DNA of 64,000 nt from Gammaproteobacteria bacterium. Its GTDB lineage: Bacteria; Pseudomonadota; Gammaproteobacteria; Steroidobacterales; Steroidobacteraceae. Both the position numbers and the translations under genes were made by a program. Positions 44,439 to 52,392 of this stretch are shown here, piece after piece. The stretch covers positions 241,326-305,325 of the forward strand of contig CANIOW010000001.1 in the NCBI GenBank assembly GCA_947469285.1. Direction: 5' to 3'. The notes beneath the pieces were generated by a model. It saw nothing but the letters and a program-made list of their open reading frames with translations. It ran no database searches and was not told the origin of the DNA. The stretch's first letter is position 1; every line of letters starts with the position of its first letter.

Positions 44439-45194
44439 ATGGGCAAACTAGAGGGTAAGGTTGCGCTGGTGACCGGCGCAGGCCAGGGCGTCGGACGAGG
44501 TATCGCCCTCGCGTTGGCGGATGAAGGTGCGGCGGTCGCGGTGCTGGGGCGGACCTTAGCGAAGCTCGAAGAGACCTGCGCACTCATTCGTGATCGCGGA
44601 AGTCGGGCGATGCCTATCGCTTGCGACGTCAAGGACGCGTCGGCGCTCGAGCTGGCAGTGGCTCAGGTCGTCGACGGGTTCGGCGGCCTGCAGATCCTCG
44701 TTAACAATGCCCAGGAGGTTGCTTTAGGGCCGCTGATGTCGGTGAGCGATGAAGCTTTCAATGATGGCTGGGCGTCCGGTCCGATGGCCACGTTCAGGCT
44801 GATGAAGTTGTGCTACCCGCATCTCAAAGGAGATGGCTCGATCATCAACCTCGGCAGTACTGCCGCGATGCGTTGGGACTACGCGTATTACGGTGCCTAC
44901 GGCTGCGTAAAAGAAGCGATCCGGTCGCTGAGTCGGGCGGCCGCCTGCGAGTGGGCGCGCGACGGCATTCGTGTTAACACGATTCTGCCTTGCGGAGATT
45001 CACCGGCTCTCATGAATTGGATGGGCACGAGCATAGCCGGGGATCGCGAGGCCTTCCTGAAATCCATACCGATGGGACGCGTGGGGCGATGTGAGGAAGA
45101 TGTGGGGCGGTTCGCGGTTCTACTGTGTACTGCCGAGGCGGGATATGTCACCGGTCAGAGCATTGCGGTGGACGGTGGCCAGGCTTACCTATAG
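44439..45194 (+). CDS. Short-chain dehydrogenase/reductase
   Basis: ATG 44439, preceded by GAAGAGGAG, gives 251 residues. TGAGQGVG is the cofactor motif, NNAQ replaces NNAG, a serine is in NLGSTAAM, and YGCVK supplies the active-site Tyr and Lys. A C-terminal GYVTGQSIAVDGG matches classical SDRs. It acts on an alcohol/ketone of the pathway. Next SDR follows after 35 bases. Confidence 0.85.
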   Translation: MGKLEGKVALVTGAGQGVGRGIALALADEGAAVAVLGRTLAKLEETCALIRDRGSRAMPIACDVKDASALELAVAQVVDGFGGLQILVNNAQEVALGPLMSVSDEAFNDGWASGPMATFRLMKLCYPHLKGDGSIINLGSTAAMRWDYAYYGAYGCVKEAIRSLSRAAACEWARDGIRVNTILPCGDSPALMNWMGTSIAGDREAFLKSIPMGRVGRCEEDVGRFAVLLCTAEAGYVTGQSIAVDGGQAYL

Positions 45195-45229
45195 ACGCAG
45201 TACGGCAGTCAGATCACGAGGGACTCTTT

Positions 45230-46003
45230 ATGACCGAGAAAATTTTTCCAGACGGAGCAGTTCTGGTAGTTGGGGGCAGTGGCGGCGTGGGCCAGGCGGT
45301 GTGTCTGGAGTTTGCGCGAGCCGGTACGGATGTTGCGCTGACGTATCACCGTAAGAAGGACAACGCTGACGCCGTGGCGACCCAGATTCGGGCGCTGGGG
45401 CGCAAGGCGACCGTTCACCAGCTGACTATGGGCGACGCGGCGCGCGTCGAGGCGGTGGTCGAGGAGGCCGCTGCTGCTCATCAGCGATTGCATACCATCG
45501 TGGTTGGGGCCGGTACGCTGGCGGAGCAAGTGCTAATTTCTGAAATGACGGTCGAACAGTGGCAGACCGTGGTCAACCAGGATCTGAACGGCTTCTACAA
45601 CGTCGTGCGCTCTACGCTAGCGCGATTGAAAGCATGGGGCGGTGGATCTTATGTGCATCTCGGTTCTGGCGGTCACCTGCGCTGGCCCGAGCGGGATGTC
45701 ATGTCGGTAGCGCCCAAGGCAGCCATAGAGGCGTTGATGACTGGCATTGCCCGAGAGGAGGGCCGTCATCGAATCCGTGCCAACACAGTACTGCTCGGCG
45801 TCATCGAAGCTGGCATGTTCCTCGAACTGACCAAGCAGGGGAAGTTCGATGCGCATTGGGTGGCGGAGGTACAGAAGAACCTGGCGCTAAAACGCTGGGG
45901 GAAACCAGAGGAAATAGGCCATGCGTGCGTATTTCTTGCCTCCGATCGCGCTGCTTATGTGACCGGCCAGCGGATCGCCGTCGCCGGCGGCTATGGCATC
46001 TAG
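45230..46003 (+). CDS. SDR-fold protein with altered active site
   Basis: ATG 45230 gives 257 residues. The Rossmann motif VVGGSGGVGQAV and the C-terminal YVTGQRIAVAGG are typical of SDRs. However, where YxxxK is expected the sequence reads SVAPK (in DVMSVAPKAAIEAL), so the catalytic tyrosine is replaced by serine, and NNAG is replaced by VGAG. The serine in HLGSGGH is kept. It may be a non-catalytic partner or use a different mechanism. It lies between a normal SDR and an LLM gene. Confidence 0.8.
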   Translation: MTEKIFPDGAVLVVGGSGGVGQAVCLEFARAGTDVALTYHRKKDNADAVATQIRALGRKATVHQLTMGDAARVEAVVEEAAAAHQRLHTIVVGAGTLAEQVLISEMTVEQWQTVVNQDLNGFYNVVRSTLARLKAWGGGSYVHLGSGGHLRWPERDVMSVAPKAAIEALMTGIAREEGRHRIRANTVLLGVIEAGMFLELTKQGKFDAHWVAEVQKNLALKRWGKPEEIGHACVFLASDRAAYVTGQRIAVAGGYGI

Positions 46004-46030
46004 CATCTGCCAACTGCGCGGGAGCTTACT

Positions 46031-46960
46031 GTGAGTGTCAAGGTAGGACTCAATTTCATGGGGTCCGATGTCCGCCTCGGCCCGCGGTTCGAGCGCGTGC
46101 TGGAATTAGCCCGCGAGGCGGACCTGCGTGGGATCGATATGCTGAGCTTCCCGGATCACCTAGCGATCGGGCGCAAGGCCTTCGATGAGCCCCTACACTT
46201 TGGCGAACCGTTTCCGTTTCCCCGTCAGATGGCGTGGTACGAACCCATCACGGCGCTCGCAGCGATTGCCGCGGTCACCCGCCGCGCGCGGCTGTCGGTG
46301 AATATTCTGATCGCGCCGCTTCGCTCGGCCTTGCTTCTAGCGAAGCAACTCGCAACGCTCGACGTCATTTCGGGGGGACGCGTTTCCGTGGGGATGGCCG
46401 GCGGCTGGCATGACGCAGAATTCGCGGCATCGGGCATACCGCTGAAGGGGAGGTTCGGTCTCTTGGAGGAGCAGATTTCCGCCTGCCGTGCATTGTGGTC
46501 TGGGGGCGCTGCAACGTTTCACGGCGAACGCATCTCGTTCGATGAACTGTACGCCATGCCGTTACCGGTCCAAGGCGCGCGGCTTCCCATTTATCTAGGG
46601 CTGCCGGCGACAGGTCGGCACGTCGATCGCATAGCGCGGCTAGCCGATGGCTGGTCATGGGGCTATGTGGATGATCCCCCGCAGATCGCCGCGGGTGTTG
46701 GCGCAATTCGGGAGGCAATGGCGGTTCATGGTCGGGTAGTCGAGCATTTCGAGGTGAAGGCGTTTCCGCGACCTATCCGTGGCGTAGATGGCAAAATTGA
46801 CCTAGAGGCCACATTTGGACGCGTGCCGGCGCTTTTGGCGGCCGGCGTGACAATCATCGAGCCGAATCTCTACGACTACTGCGACACGGAAGACGATATC
46901 CCCCGTCTGATCGAGCAGCTGTTAGCGTTGAAGGCTGCCTACGGCGCCGCCGCGACATGA
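46031..46960 (+). CDS. LLM class flavin/F420-dependent oxidoreductase
   Basis: GTG 46031 begins a 309-residue luciferase-like TIM barrel, with LSFPDHLAIG, LSVNILIAPLRSALLLAKQLATLDVISGGR and LADGWSWGYVDDP. It has the same subfamily features as the product of 27170-28060. It is the last gene of the plus-strand operon starting at 39081. The following interval 46961-47183 contains no gene, only a candidate tRNA promoter. Confidence 0.85.
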   Translation: MSVKVGLNFMGSDVRLGPRFERVLELAREADLRGIDMLSFPDHLAIGRKAFDEPLHFGEPFPFPRQMAWYEPITALAAIAAVTRRARLSVNILIAPLRSALLLAKQLATLDVISGGRVSVGMAGGWHDAEFAASGIPLKGRFGLLEEQISACRALWSGGAATFHGERISFDELYAMPLPVQGARLPIYLGLPATGRHVDRIARLADGWSWGYVDDPPQIAAGVGAIREAMAVHGRVVEHFEVKAFPRPIRGVDGKIDLEATFGRVPALLAAGVTIIEPNLYDYCDTEDDIPRLIEQLLALKAAYGAAAT

Positions 46961-47123
46961 TTCCCCGGAGTTCCCACTGCGCTCTTCGCATGAGTTCAGG
47001 CGGCCAGCCGCAAGGTGGTTCGGTCGTTCTGCGCCGGCTTGTGAGTAGCGCGGGGTCGACGACCTGGCACCGCTTCTCTGGAGCTTCTAAATAAGGATTT
47101 TCGTCGCATTCTATGGCCTTTTG

Positions 47124-47151
47124 TTGCATCCTGTAGCGAACCTGTTAGCAT
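47124..47151 (+). promoter_or_regulatory. Candidate promoter of the tRNA array
   Basis: TTGCAT (47124-47129) and TAGCAT (47146-47151) are 16 bases apart and are followed by a GC-rich discriminator, as common for stable-RNA promoters. The first tRNA-like gene begins 33 bases downstream. Confidence 0.4.
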
Positions 47152-47183
47152 GGCGGCCCGCGTGTCGGCAACGGGCTGGGAAC

Positions 47184-47259
47184 GGGGGCGTGGCGCAGTC
47201 TGGTAGTGAATCTGCTTTCGGAGCAGAGGGTGGAGGTTCGAACGCCTCTGCCCAGGCCA
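47184..47259 (+). pseudogene. Decayed tRNA-Pro gene (anticodon position reads TCG)
   Basis: The 5' half is nearly that of the intact tRNA-Pro at 47815 (TGGCGCAGTCTGGTAG), and it ends in an encoded CCA. The acceptor stem has two mismatched outer pairs, the D-stem GCGC has lost its partner (TGAAT instead of CGCAT), the T-arm is a base short, and the anticodon loop TTTCGGA reads TCG instead of TGG. It is best read as a tRNA pseudogene. Confidence 0.75.
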
Positions 47260-47276
47260 CTTGCTAAAGGTCATCT

Positions 47277-47353
47277 GCGCCCGTAGCTCAACCGGATAGA
47301 GCACCGGCCTTCTAAGCCGGCGGTTGCAGGTTCGATTCCTGCCGGGCGCGCCA
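47277..47353 (+). tRNA. tRNA-Arg (anticodon TCT)
   Basis: A 77-base cloverleaf with perfect acceptor pairing GCGCCCG/CGGGCGC, anticodon stem CCGGC/GCCGG, loop CTTCTAA (anticodon TCT, reading AGA/AGG), T-arm GCAGGTTCGATTCCTGC and encoded CCA. Confidence 0.97.
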
Positions 47354-47417
47354 ATCTCGACGCTGGGTCGGGTGGAAAGCTCGGTGGATGGTAGACAGTT
47401 GATGATGACCGCACGAT

Positions 47418-47494
47418 GGTGGACGTAGCTCAGCTGGTAGAGCCCCGGATTGTGATTCCGGCCGTCGCGGGTTCGAGTCCCGTCGTCCACCCCA
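47418..47494 (+). tRNA. tRNA-His (anticodon GTG)
   Basis: Acceptor GTGGACG/CGTCCAC with an additional 5' G (position -1, base 47418) opposite C73, the tRNA-His identity pair. Anticodon loop TTGTGAT carries GTG. CCA is encoded. Confidence 0.97.
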
Positions 47495-47537
47495 CTTCTT
47501 TTTGGTGGTGGGTGCGGGTGAAGGTTTTTGTAGTTTC

Positions 47538-47613
<76 letters not shown>

Positions 47614-47759
47614 ATTTTACAAAATCATTCACCAATCACGCGGGGAAATGCCCCGCCAGCAGCTCCAGAGCTTGGCTTACCCACGGGTTTCTACTCCGCT
47701 TAGGCCGCTAAAGCCTGCGATCAGCTCGTCTCGTATGGAGGGTCAATTGCAGATGTGGT

Positions 47760-47788
47760 TTGACGGAGTGCGGTGGGGGCCGTAAGAT
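47760..47788 (+). promoter_or_regulatory. Sigma70 promoter of tRNA-Pro
   Basis: TTGACG (47760-47765), a 17-base spacer and TAAGAT (47783-47788) form a near-consensus promoter. The GC-rich CGCGCTGCC discriminator follows and the tRNA begins 27 bases after the -10. Confidence 0.72.
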
Positions 47789-47814
47789 CGCGCTGCCTGT
47801 ACGATACGGACTGG

Positions 47815-47891
<77 letters not shown>

Positions 47892-48077
47892 CCGTCGTAG
47901 CAGGGCCTTTAGAACACTGGATGGTGTTTCCAGTCGTCGTCGGTTCGGGCCGCGTCGTTCACCCCCACTCCAACTTCAGTAGCGCTGGTTTAAATCAGGA
48001 TCTGGTCTGCGCCGGATTCAGGTGAATGAGGCGCATCGACAGTCGATATTTGTTTTATAGTTTCGAGTCGTTTATTT

Positions 48078-48153
<76 letters not shown>

Positions 48154-48160
48154 ACTCCGC

Positions 48161-48194
48161 AAAAGGGGACTGTCGCAAGGCAGTCCCCTTTTTC
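48161..48194 (+). terminator. Intrinsic terminator after the tRNA array
   Basis: AAAAGGGGACTG pairs fully with CAGTCCCCTTTT around the loop TCGCAAGG and is followed by a T-run, a strong rho-independent terminator for the last tRNA-Lys. Confidence 0.92.
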
Positions 48195-48298
48195 GTGGGG
48201 GCAGACGCCATGGTCCCGTTATGTAAGTTCAATATGAGCAGTGTTCGGCCTTATGCTCGGCCGCTACGGTGTTTACGCTGCAATGGGGTGCGACGGCC

Positions 48299-49291
48299 AT
48301 GAAAATTAAGTCAGTGGGCTATCTGGGGATTGGCGCGGTGGACCCTTTGGCCTGGCGGCATTACGGGGTTGACGTGCTCGGCATGATGCCGGCCCGGGCA
48401 AACCCGGGCGAGGGCTGGGCGCCGCCCGAGACGGCGGGCAACAATGTGCGCGTCTCTGGCGATGGCGTCGCCGCCGACGGCACGGTTTATCTGAAGATGG
48501 ACGAGCGGCAATGGCGCATTGCGGTGCACCCCGACAGCCGGGATCGCGGGATGCTGTACTTGGGCCTTGAGCTCGACGGACCGTTGGCGCTGGAAGCGGC
48601 GGTCAAGGAGCTGCAAGCCCTGCAGATTCCGGTAGAGCTGGGGACCGAAGAGGACGCCTTCGCCCGCGCGGTGACGGGCATCGCCCGCGTCAAAGACCCA
48701 GCCGGAAACGCGCTTGAACTGTTCTATGGTCCGGCGACGGACTACCTGTTTCATTCACCCACCCCTGGCCAACAGTTTGTGGCCGGCGCGCTGGGGCTGG
48801 GGCACCTGAATTTGTTCGTCACCCAGCAGGCGGCGTGCTTCGAGTTTTATACGCGCGTGCTGGGGTTCCGCTTAACCGACTACATCCGCATCGGGCCGGG
48901 TGCACGGCTGCAGTTTCTGCGCTGCAATGCGCGCCATCACAGCGTGGCGATCATGGAAATGGCGGGTCTCAGCGGGCTGCAGCATCTGATGCTGGAGGTG
49001 CGCAACATTGACGACGTTGGCCGGCTGCTTGATCGGGCGACCCGCGCGGGCGTCAAGATCACCAGCACTTTAGGGCGTCATCGCAACGACGGCGTGCTGT
49101 CGTTCTATATGCGCAGCCCCTCGGGGTTCGACGTGGAGATTGGTTGTGAGGGGTTGTTGCTGGATGACAGCTGGACCACCAATGAATTCTGCGAAGGCGA
49201 TGTGTGGGGCCACCAAGGACTGCTCGAGGCCATCCAGCAGTCGGCCATCGGCATGATGGAGCACGCGGCGCGAGCAGGCGGCAAGCCCTAA
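48299..49291 (+). CDS. Type I extradiol ring-cleavage dioxygenase (BphC/HsaC-like, VOC fold)
   Basis: ATG 48299 gives 330 residues in two VOC domains. Iron ligands are His169 (GLGHLNLF), His229 (LQHLMLEV) and Glu280 (FDVEIG). Active-site His213/214 and Tyr270 are also present. Enzymes of this type open a catechol ring next to the hydroxyls, as HsaC does for the steroid A ring and BphC for dihydroxybiphenyl. A hydrolase for the expected product is encoded at 43556. It heads a plus-strand operon with a DUF35 protein and an SDR. Confidence 0.9.
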   Translation: MKIKSVGYLGIGAVDPLAWRHYGVDVLGMMPARANPGEGWAPPETAGNNVRVSGDGVAADGTVYLKMDERQWRIAVHPDSRDRGMLYLGLELDGPLALEAAVKELQALQIPVELGTEEDAFARAVTGIARVKDPAGNALELFYGPATDYLFHSPTPGQQFVAGALGLGHLNLFVTQQAACFEFYTRVLGFRLTDYIRIGPGARLQFLRCNARHHSVAIMEMAGLSGLQHLMLEVRNIDDVGRLLDRATRAGVKITSTLGRHRNDGVLSFYMRSPSGFDVEIGCEGLLLDDSWTTNEFCEGDVWGHQGLLEAIQQSAIGMMEHAARAGGKP

Positions 49292-49322
49292 TGTCGCCGC
49301 GGTTCGTTCCTTTGGAAACAGC

Positions 49323-49823
49323 ATGATTCAAAATATTCCACTGCCCGCCACCCATGAGCCAGCGGACGCCGCGTTTTGGCAGGCCACCTTGCGTGCAGAG
49401 CTGGTGGTGCAGCAATGCACTGGCTGCGGCCATCACCGTTTTCCGCCACGACCGATGTGTCCGGTGTGTCAGTCCACGGCGCTGCAGTGGCGAACGATGT
49501 CTGGCCGCGGCACCATCTGGTCGTTCGCCGTGCCCCGCCCGCCATTGCTGCCGGCCTTTGAAGCCTTGTTGCCGTATGTGACGGCGGTGGTCGAACTGGA
49601 AGAAGACCCGCTGCTGCGCGTGACTGGCGCCCTGCTGGACCCGCACACGGGTTCGATGCAAGGCGTGTCGGCGGAGTCCGTGGCCATCGGCGCGCCGGTG
49701 CAGATCGCTTTCTGGCGCTGCGCAGAGGATGTGGCTTTGCCCTGCTGGCAACTTGTTGGCGCCGGCTCTAAAGCCGGCGTGCTCAGCGGCATAGCCGCGT
49801 CGCCTAGTGGGGAAAACGCATGA
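49323..49823 (+). CDS. DUF35 OB-fold/zinc-ribbon acyl-CoA-associated protein
   Basis: A 166-residue protein with an N-terminal rubredoxin-like zinc ribbon (Cys32, Cys35, Cys46, Cys49) followed by an OB fold (GTIWSFAVPRP and LPYVTAVVELEED). In steroid degradation such proteins partner with thiolase/SCP2-like or MaoC-like enzymes (ChsH2 and the Ltp2 partner) and help retro-aldol or hydration steps on CoA thioesters. It overlaps the next SDR by four bases, so it probably works with that enzyme or with the nearby thiolase. Confidence 0.85.
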   Translation: MIQNIPLPATHEPADAAFWQATLRAELVVQQCTGCGHHRFPPRPMCPVCQSTALQWRTMSGRGTIWSFAVPRPPLLPAFEALLPYVTAVVELEEDPLLRVTGALLDPHTGSMQGVSAESVAIGAPVQIAFWRCAEDVALPCWQLVGAGSKAGVLSGIAASPSGENA

Positions 49824-50749
49824 CGTTGCTGCAGGGTCAGGCGGCGATTGTCACCGGTGCCGGCGGTGGCATTGGTCGTGGTCATTGCCTGCATCTGGCG
49901 CAGGCCGGCGCGGCAGTGGTGGTGAATGACATCGATCTCGCCGCGGCCGCGGCGGTGGTGGCGGAAATTCAAGCGGCCGGTGGTCGTGCCGTGGCATGTG
50001 GCTTGAGTATTGCGGCGCGTGACTCGGCGTTCGAACTCATTGCCACCTGTGTTGAAGCTTTCGGCACGGTCGATATTCTGGTGAATAACGCTGGGAATTT
50101 ACGCGACCGTTCGTTTCTTCGAATGAGCGATGACGAATTCGACGCGGTGTGGCTGGTGCATGTCAAAGGCACCTTTTGGTGCTCGCAGGCAGCGGCTTTG
50201 CGCATGCGCGACAGCGGCCGTGGTGGCGTCATCATCAATACCGCCTCCGGCGCGCATTTTGGCAATGTGGGCCAAACCAACTATTCGGCAGCGAAAGGCG
50301 CGATCGCCTCGATGACCTATACCTGGGCGCTGGAGCTAGCGCGGTACGGCATTCGGGTGAATGCGATCTGTCCACTGGGCAGTACGCAGATGACGGCGAC
50401 GCTCAACACCGGCTCGGCGAAGCAGTCGTTGGTGAGTGCGGCGGCCGCCAAGTATGTGGACCCCACCTTGAATGGGCCGCTGGTGGTGTTCCTGTGCAGC
50501 GCCAAGGCGCAAGGTGTCAGTGGCCAGATCTTCGGCAGTGGCGCCGAGCGCATAGCGCATCTGGTGCAGCCGCATTACGGCAAGACGCTGGTGCGCCCGG
50601 GTGGCTGGACGGTGGAAGCTATCGGCCAGTACTTCAGTGCGCTCGAGGGTGAGTTTGGTGCGCTGGGAATGCTGGGCCAGCCCTACCCCTTCCGCGGTGG
50701 CGTGACCGCGCCCATGCTCGAACCGGAGGCTACCCCGCCCAAGGGGTAG
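49820..50749 (+). CDS. SDR resembling the dehydrogenase part of MFE-2 / Hsd4A
   Basis: A 309-residue SDR: TGAGGGIGRG cofactor motif, DIDL after the second strand (NAD preference), NNAG, NTASGAHFG and YSAAK. Length and the blocks VNDIDLAAAAAVV and WLVHVKGTFWCSQAAA match the hydroxyacyl-CoA dehydrogenase unit of multifunctional enzyme 2 and mycobacterial Hsd4A. A beta-oxidation 3-hydroxyacyl-CoA dehydrogenase role is likely. It converges on the CoA ligase gene with a four-base gap. Confidence 0.86.
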   Translation: MTLLQGQAAIVTGAGGGIGRGHCLHLAQAGAAVVVNDIDLAAAAAVVAEIQAAGGRAVACGLSIAARDSAFELIATCVEAFGTVDILVNNAGNLRDRSFLRMSDDEFDAVWLVHVKGTFWCSQAAALRMRDSGRGGVIINTASGAHFGNVGQTNYSAAKGAIASMTYTWALELARYGIRVNAICPLGSTQMTATLNTGSAKQSLVSAAAAKYVDPTLNGPLVVFLCSAKAQGVSGQIFGSGAERIAHLVQPHYGKTLVRPGGWTVEAIGQYFSALEGEFGALGMLGQPYPFRGGVTAPMLEPEATPPKG

Positions 50750-50753
50750 CGGC

Positions 50754-52355
50754 TTAGCCAAGCCCGAGTAACGTGGCCATCTGTTCTTTCAGCACTGTCT
50801 TTTGCACTTTGCCGGAGGCGGTCAGCGGGAATGCGCTGACGACGGCAAAATAGCGTGGAATTTTCCAACGCGACACGCGCTCTTGGCACCAGGCGCGCAG
50901 GGCGGCTTCATCCAGCGTGGCCCCTTCATGGAGCCGCAGCACCGCGCACATCTCTTCGCCATATTTAGCGTCGGGCACGCCCACCACCGCCACTTCAGCG
51001 AGCAGTGGGTATTCGCCCAAGTAGCGCTCGATCTCTACCGGGTAGAGGTTCTCTCCGCCGCGAATCACCATCTCTTTGCAGCGTCCGGCAATGGCGATGT
51101 AGCCATTCGCATCCATGGTGGCCAGATCGCCGCTCGCAATCCAGCCCGCATTGGCTGTCGAGTCGGCGGGGGGTTGGTTCAGGTACCCGAGCATGTTGCC
51201 AGGACCGCGGTAGTACAGTTCACCGATCACACCGAGGGGCACGGTGTCGCCGGCGGCATCCAGAATTTTCAGACTGACGCCGGGCAGCGCGCGGCCGCAG
51301 GTGCTGTTTTTTAACTCGTCACTGTCTTCGGCAATGGTGGTGGTGCTGACCCCACTGGTTTCGGTTTGGCCATAGCCGTTACAGGTGCGCACGCCAAATG
51401 CGGCGACACACTCCTGCAGCAGTTTCGGGGCTACAGGCGCGCCGCCGATCACGATGCAGCGTAAGGCGGAGAAATCGCGGGCGGCGAAGGAGGGGTGCGC
51501 CATCATGGCGGTCAGCATGGTCGGCACCCCGATAAACCCCGTACAGCGTTCGCGTTCGAGAATGTCGAGGGTTTGCTCGGCCTTGAAGGTATACAGCGGC
51601 AAGGTGGTGGCGCCCACGTACATAGCGCCTGGGGTTGAATTGCCAGAGCCGCCCACATGGAACATGGGGAAGCCATGGCAAATGCGATCGCCTGCGCCAA
51701 ACCCCCAGCGCAGATACGAGTTGCGGCCATTCGTACCGATGCCGCGGTGCGGCAGTACGGCGGCTTTGGGCACGCCGGTGGTGCCTGAGGTGAACTGGAT
51801 GAGGCACGGGCCAGCGGGATCGACCCAGGGCAGTGGCTGTTCGGCAGCATTGTGCTCGAGCAGGGCATCCACTCCCGTGGAAAAAGAGTAGGCGGCGCGC
51901 AGCGTGGGCACCTCGGGGGTCACGCGGGCGATGGCATCGCCGAGGGCTTCTCCCCCGGCCATGTCGGCGTGAAACACCGCGACCACCGCCGCCGTGTTGA
52001 GCGCGTACCGCAGTTCCTGCTGCTTGTAGAGTGGATTGAGCGCCACCACGGTGATGCCGGCCTTGGCCAAAGCATATTCCAGCAGCAGCCAACGCGGATG
52101 GTTCGGTCCCCAGATGGCGACGCGCTCACCGGGCAGGAGGCCGCTGGCGAGAATGGCGCGCGCTAGCCGGTCGGCTAAGCGGTTGAGTTCGCGGTAAGTC
52201 CAGCGCGTTTCCTCCACCCCCGGGGTGTGCGCGTAGACCACCGCGTCACGCTCGCCGTATTCGCTGGCCGCCCGCGCCAGCCCGTCACCGAGCGACAGGT
52301 TAATTTCTGCGGCCACCTCGCGGTCCGCGAGCCAAAGCGAGTGGGTTCGTACCAT
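50754..52355 (-). CDS. Acyl-CoA synthetase (FadD family)
   Basis: A 533-residue ANL ligase: QFTSGTTGVPKAAVLPH, GYGQTETSGVS, GWIASGDLATMDANGYI and the catalytic lysine in LTASGKVQKTVL. It activates a carboxylate to a CoA thioester. It differs clearly from the ligase at 25189. It follows the thiolase gene after 37 bases on the same strand, so ligase and thiolase form a unit. Confidence 0.9.
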   Translation of the reverse strand: MVRTHSLWLADREVAAEINLSLGDGLARAASEYGERDAVVYAHTPGVEETRWTYRELNRLADRLARAILASGLLPGERVAIWGPNHPRWLLLEYALAKAGITVVALNPLYKQQELRYALNTAAVVAVFHADMAGGEALGDAIARVTPEVPTLRAAYSFSTGVDALLEHNAAEQPLPWVDPAGPCLIQFTSGTTGVPKAAVLPHRGIGTNGRNSYLRWGFGAGDRICHGFPMFHVGGSGNSTPGAMYVGATTLPLYTFKAEQTLDILERERCTGFIGVPTMLTAMMAHPSFAARDFSALRCIVIGGAPVAPKLLQECVAAFGVRTCNGYGQTETSGVSTTTIAEDSDELKNSTCGRALPGVSLKILDAAGDTVPLGVIGELYYRGPGNMLGYLNQPPADSTANAGWIASGDLATMDANGYIAIAGRCKEMVIRGGENLYPVEIERYLGEYPLLAEVAVVGVPDAKYGEEMCAVLRLHEGATLDEAALRAWCQERVSRWKIPRYFAVVSAFPLTASGKVQKTVLKEQMATLLGLG

Positions 52356-52392
52356 GGTCAGGCTTCCACGCAGTCAAGGTTCATGGACGGGG

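Noticed and set aside
46961..47183. Integrase remnant next to the tRNA array
   Set aside because: No frame of either strand shows tyrosine-recombinase motifs; only short non-coding frames are present.
47184..47259. Functional tRNA-Arg(TCG)
   Set aside because: Acceptor and D stems are mispaired and the T-arm lacks a base; the body is that of tRNA-Pro.
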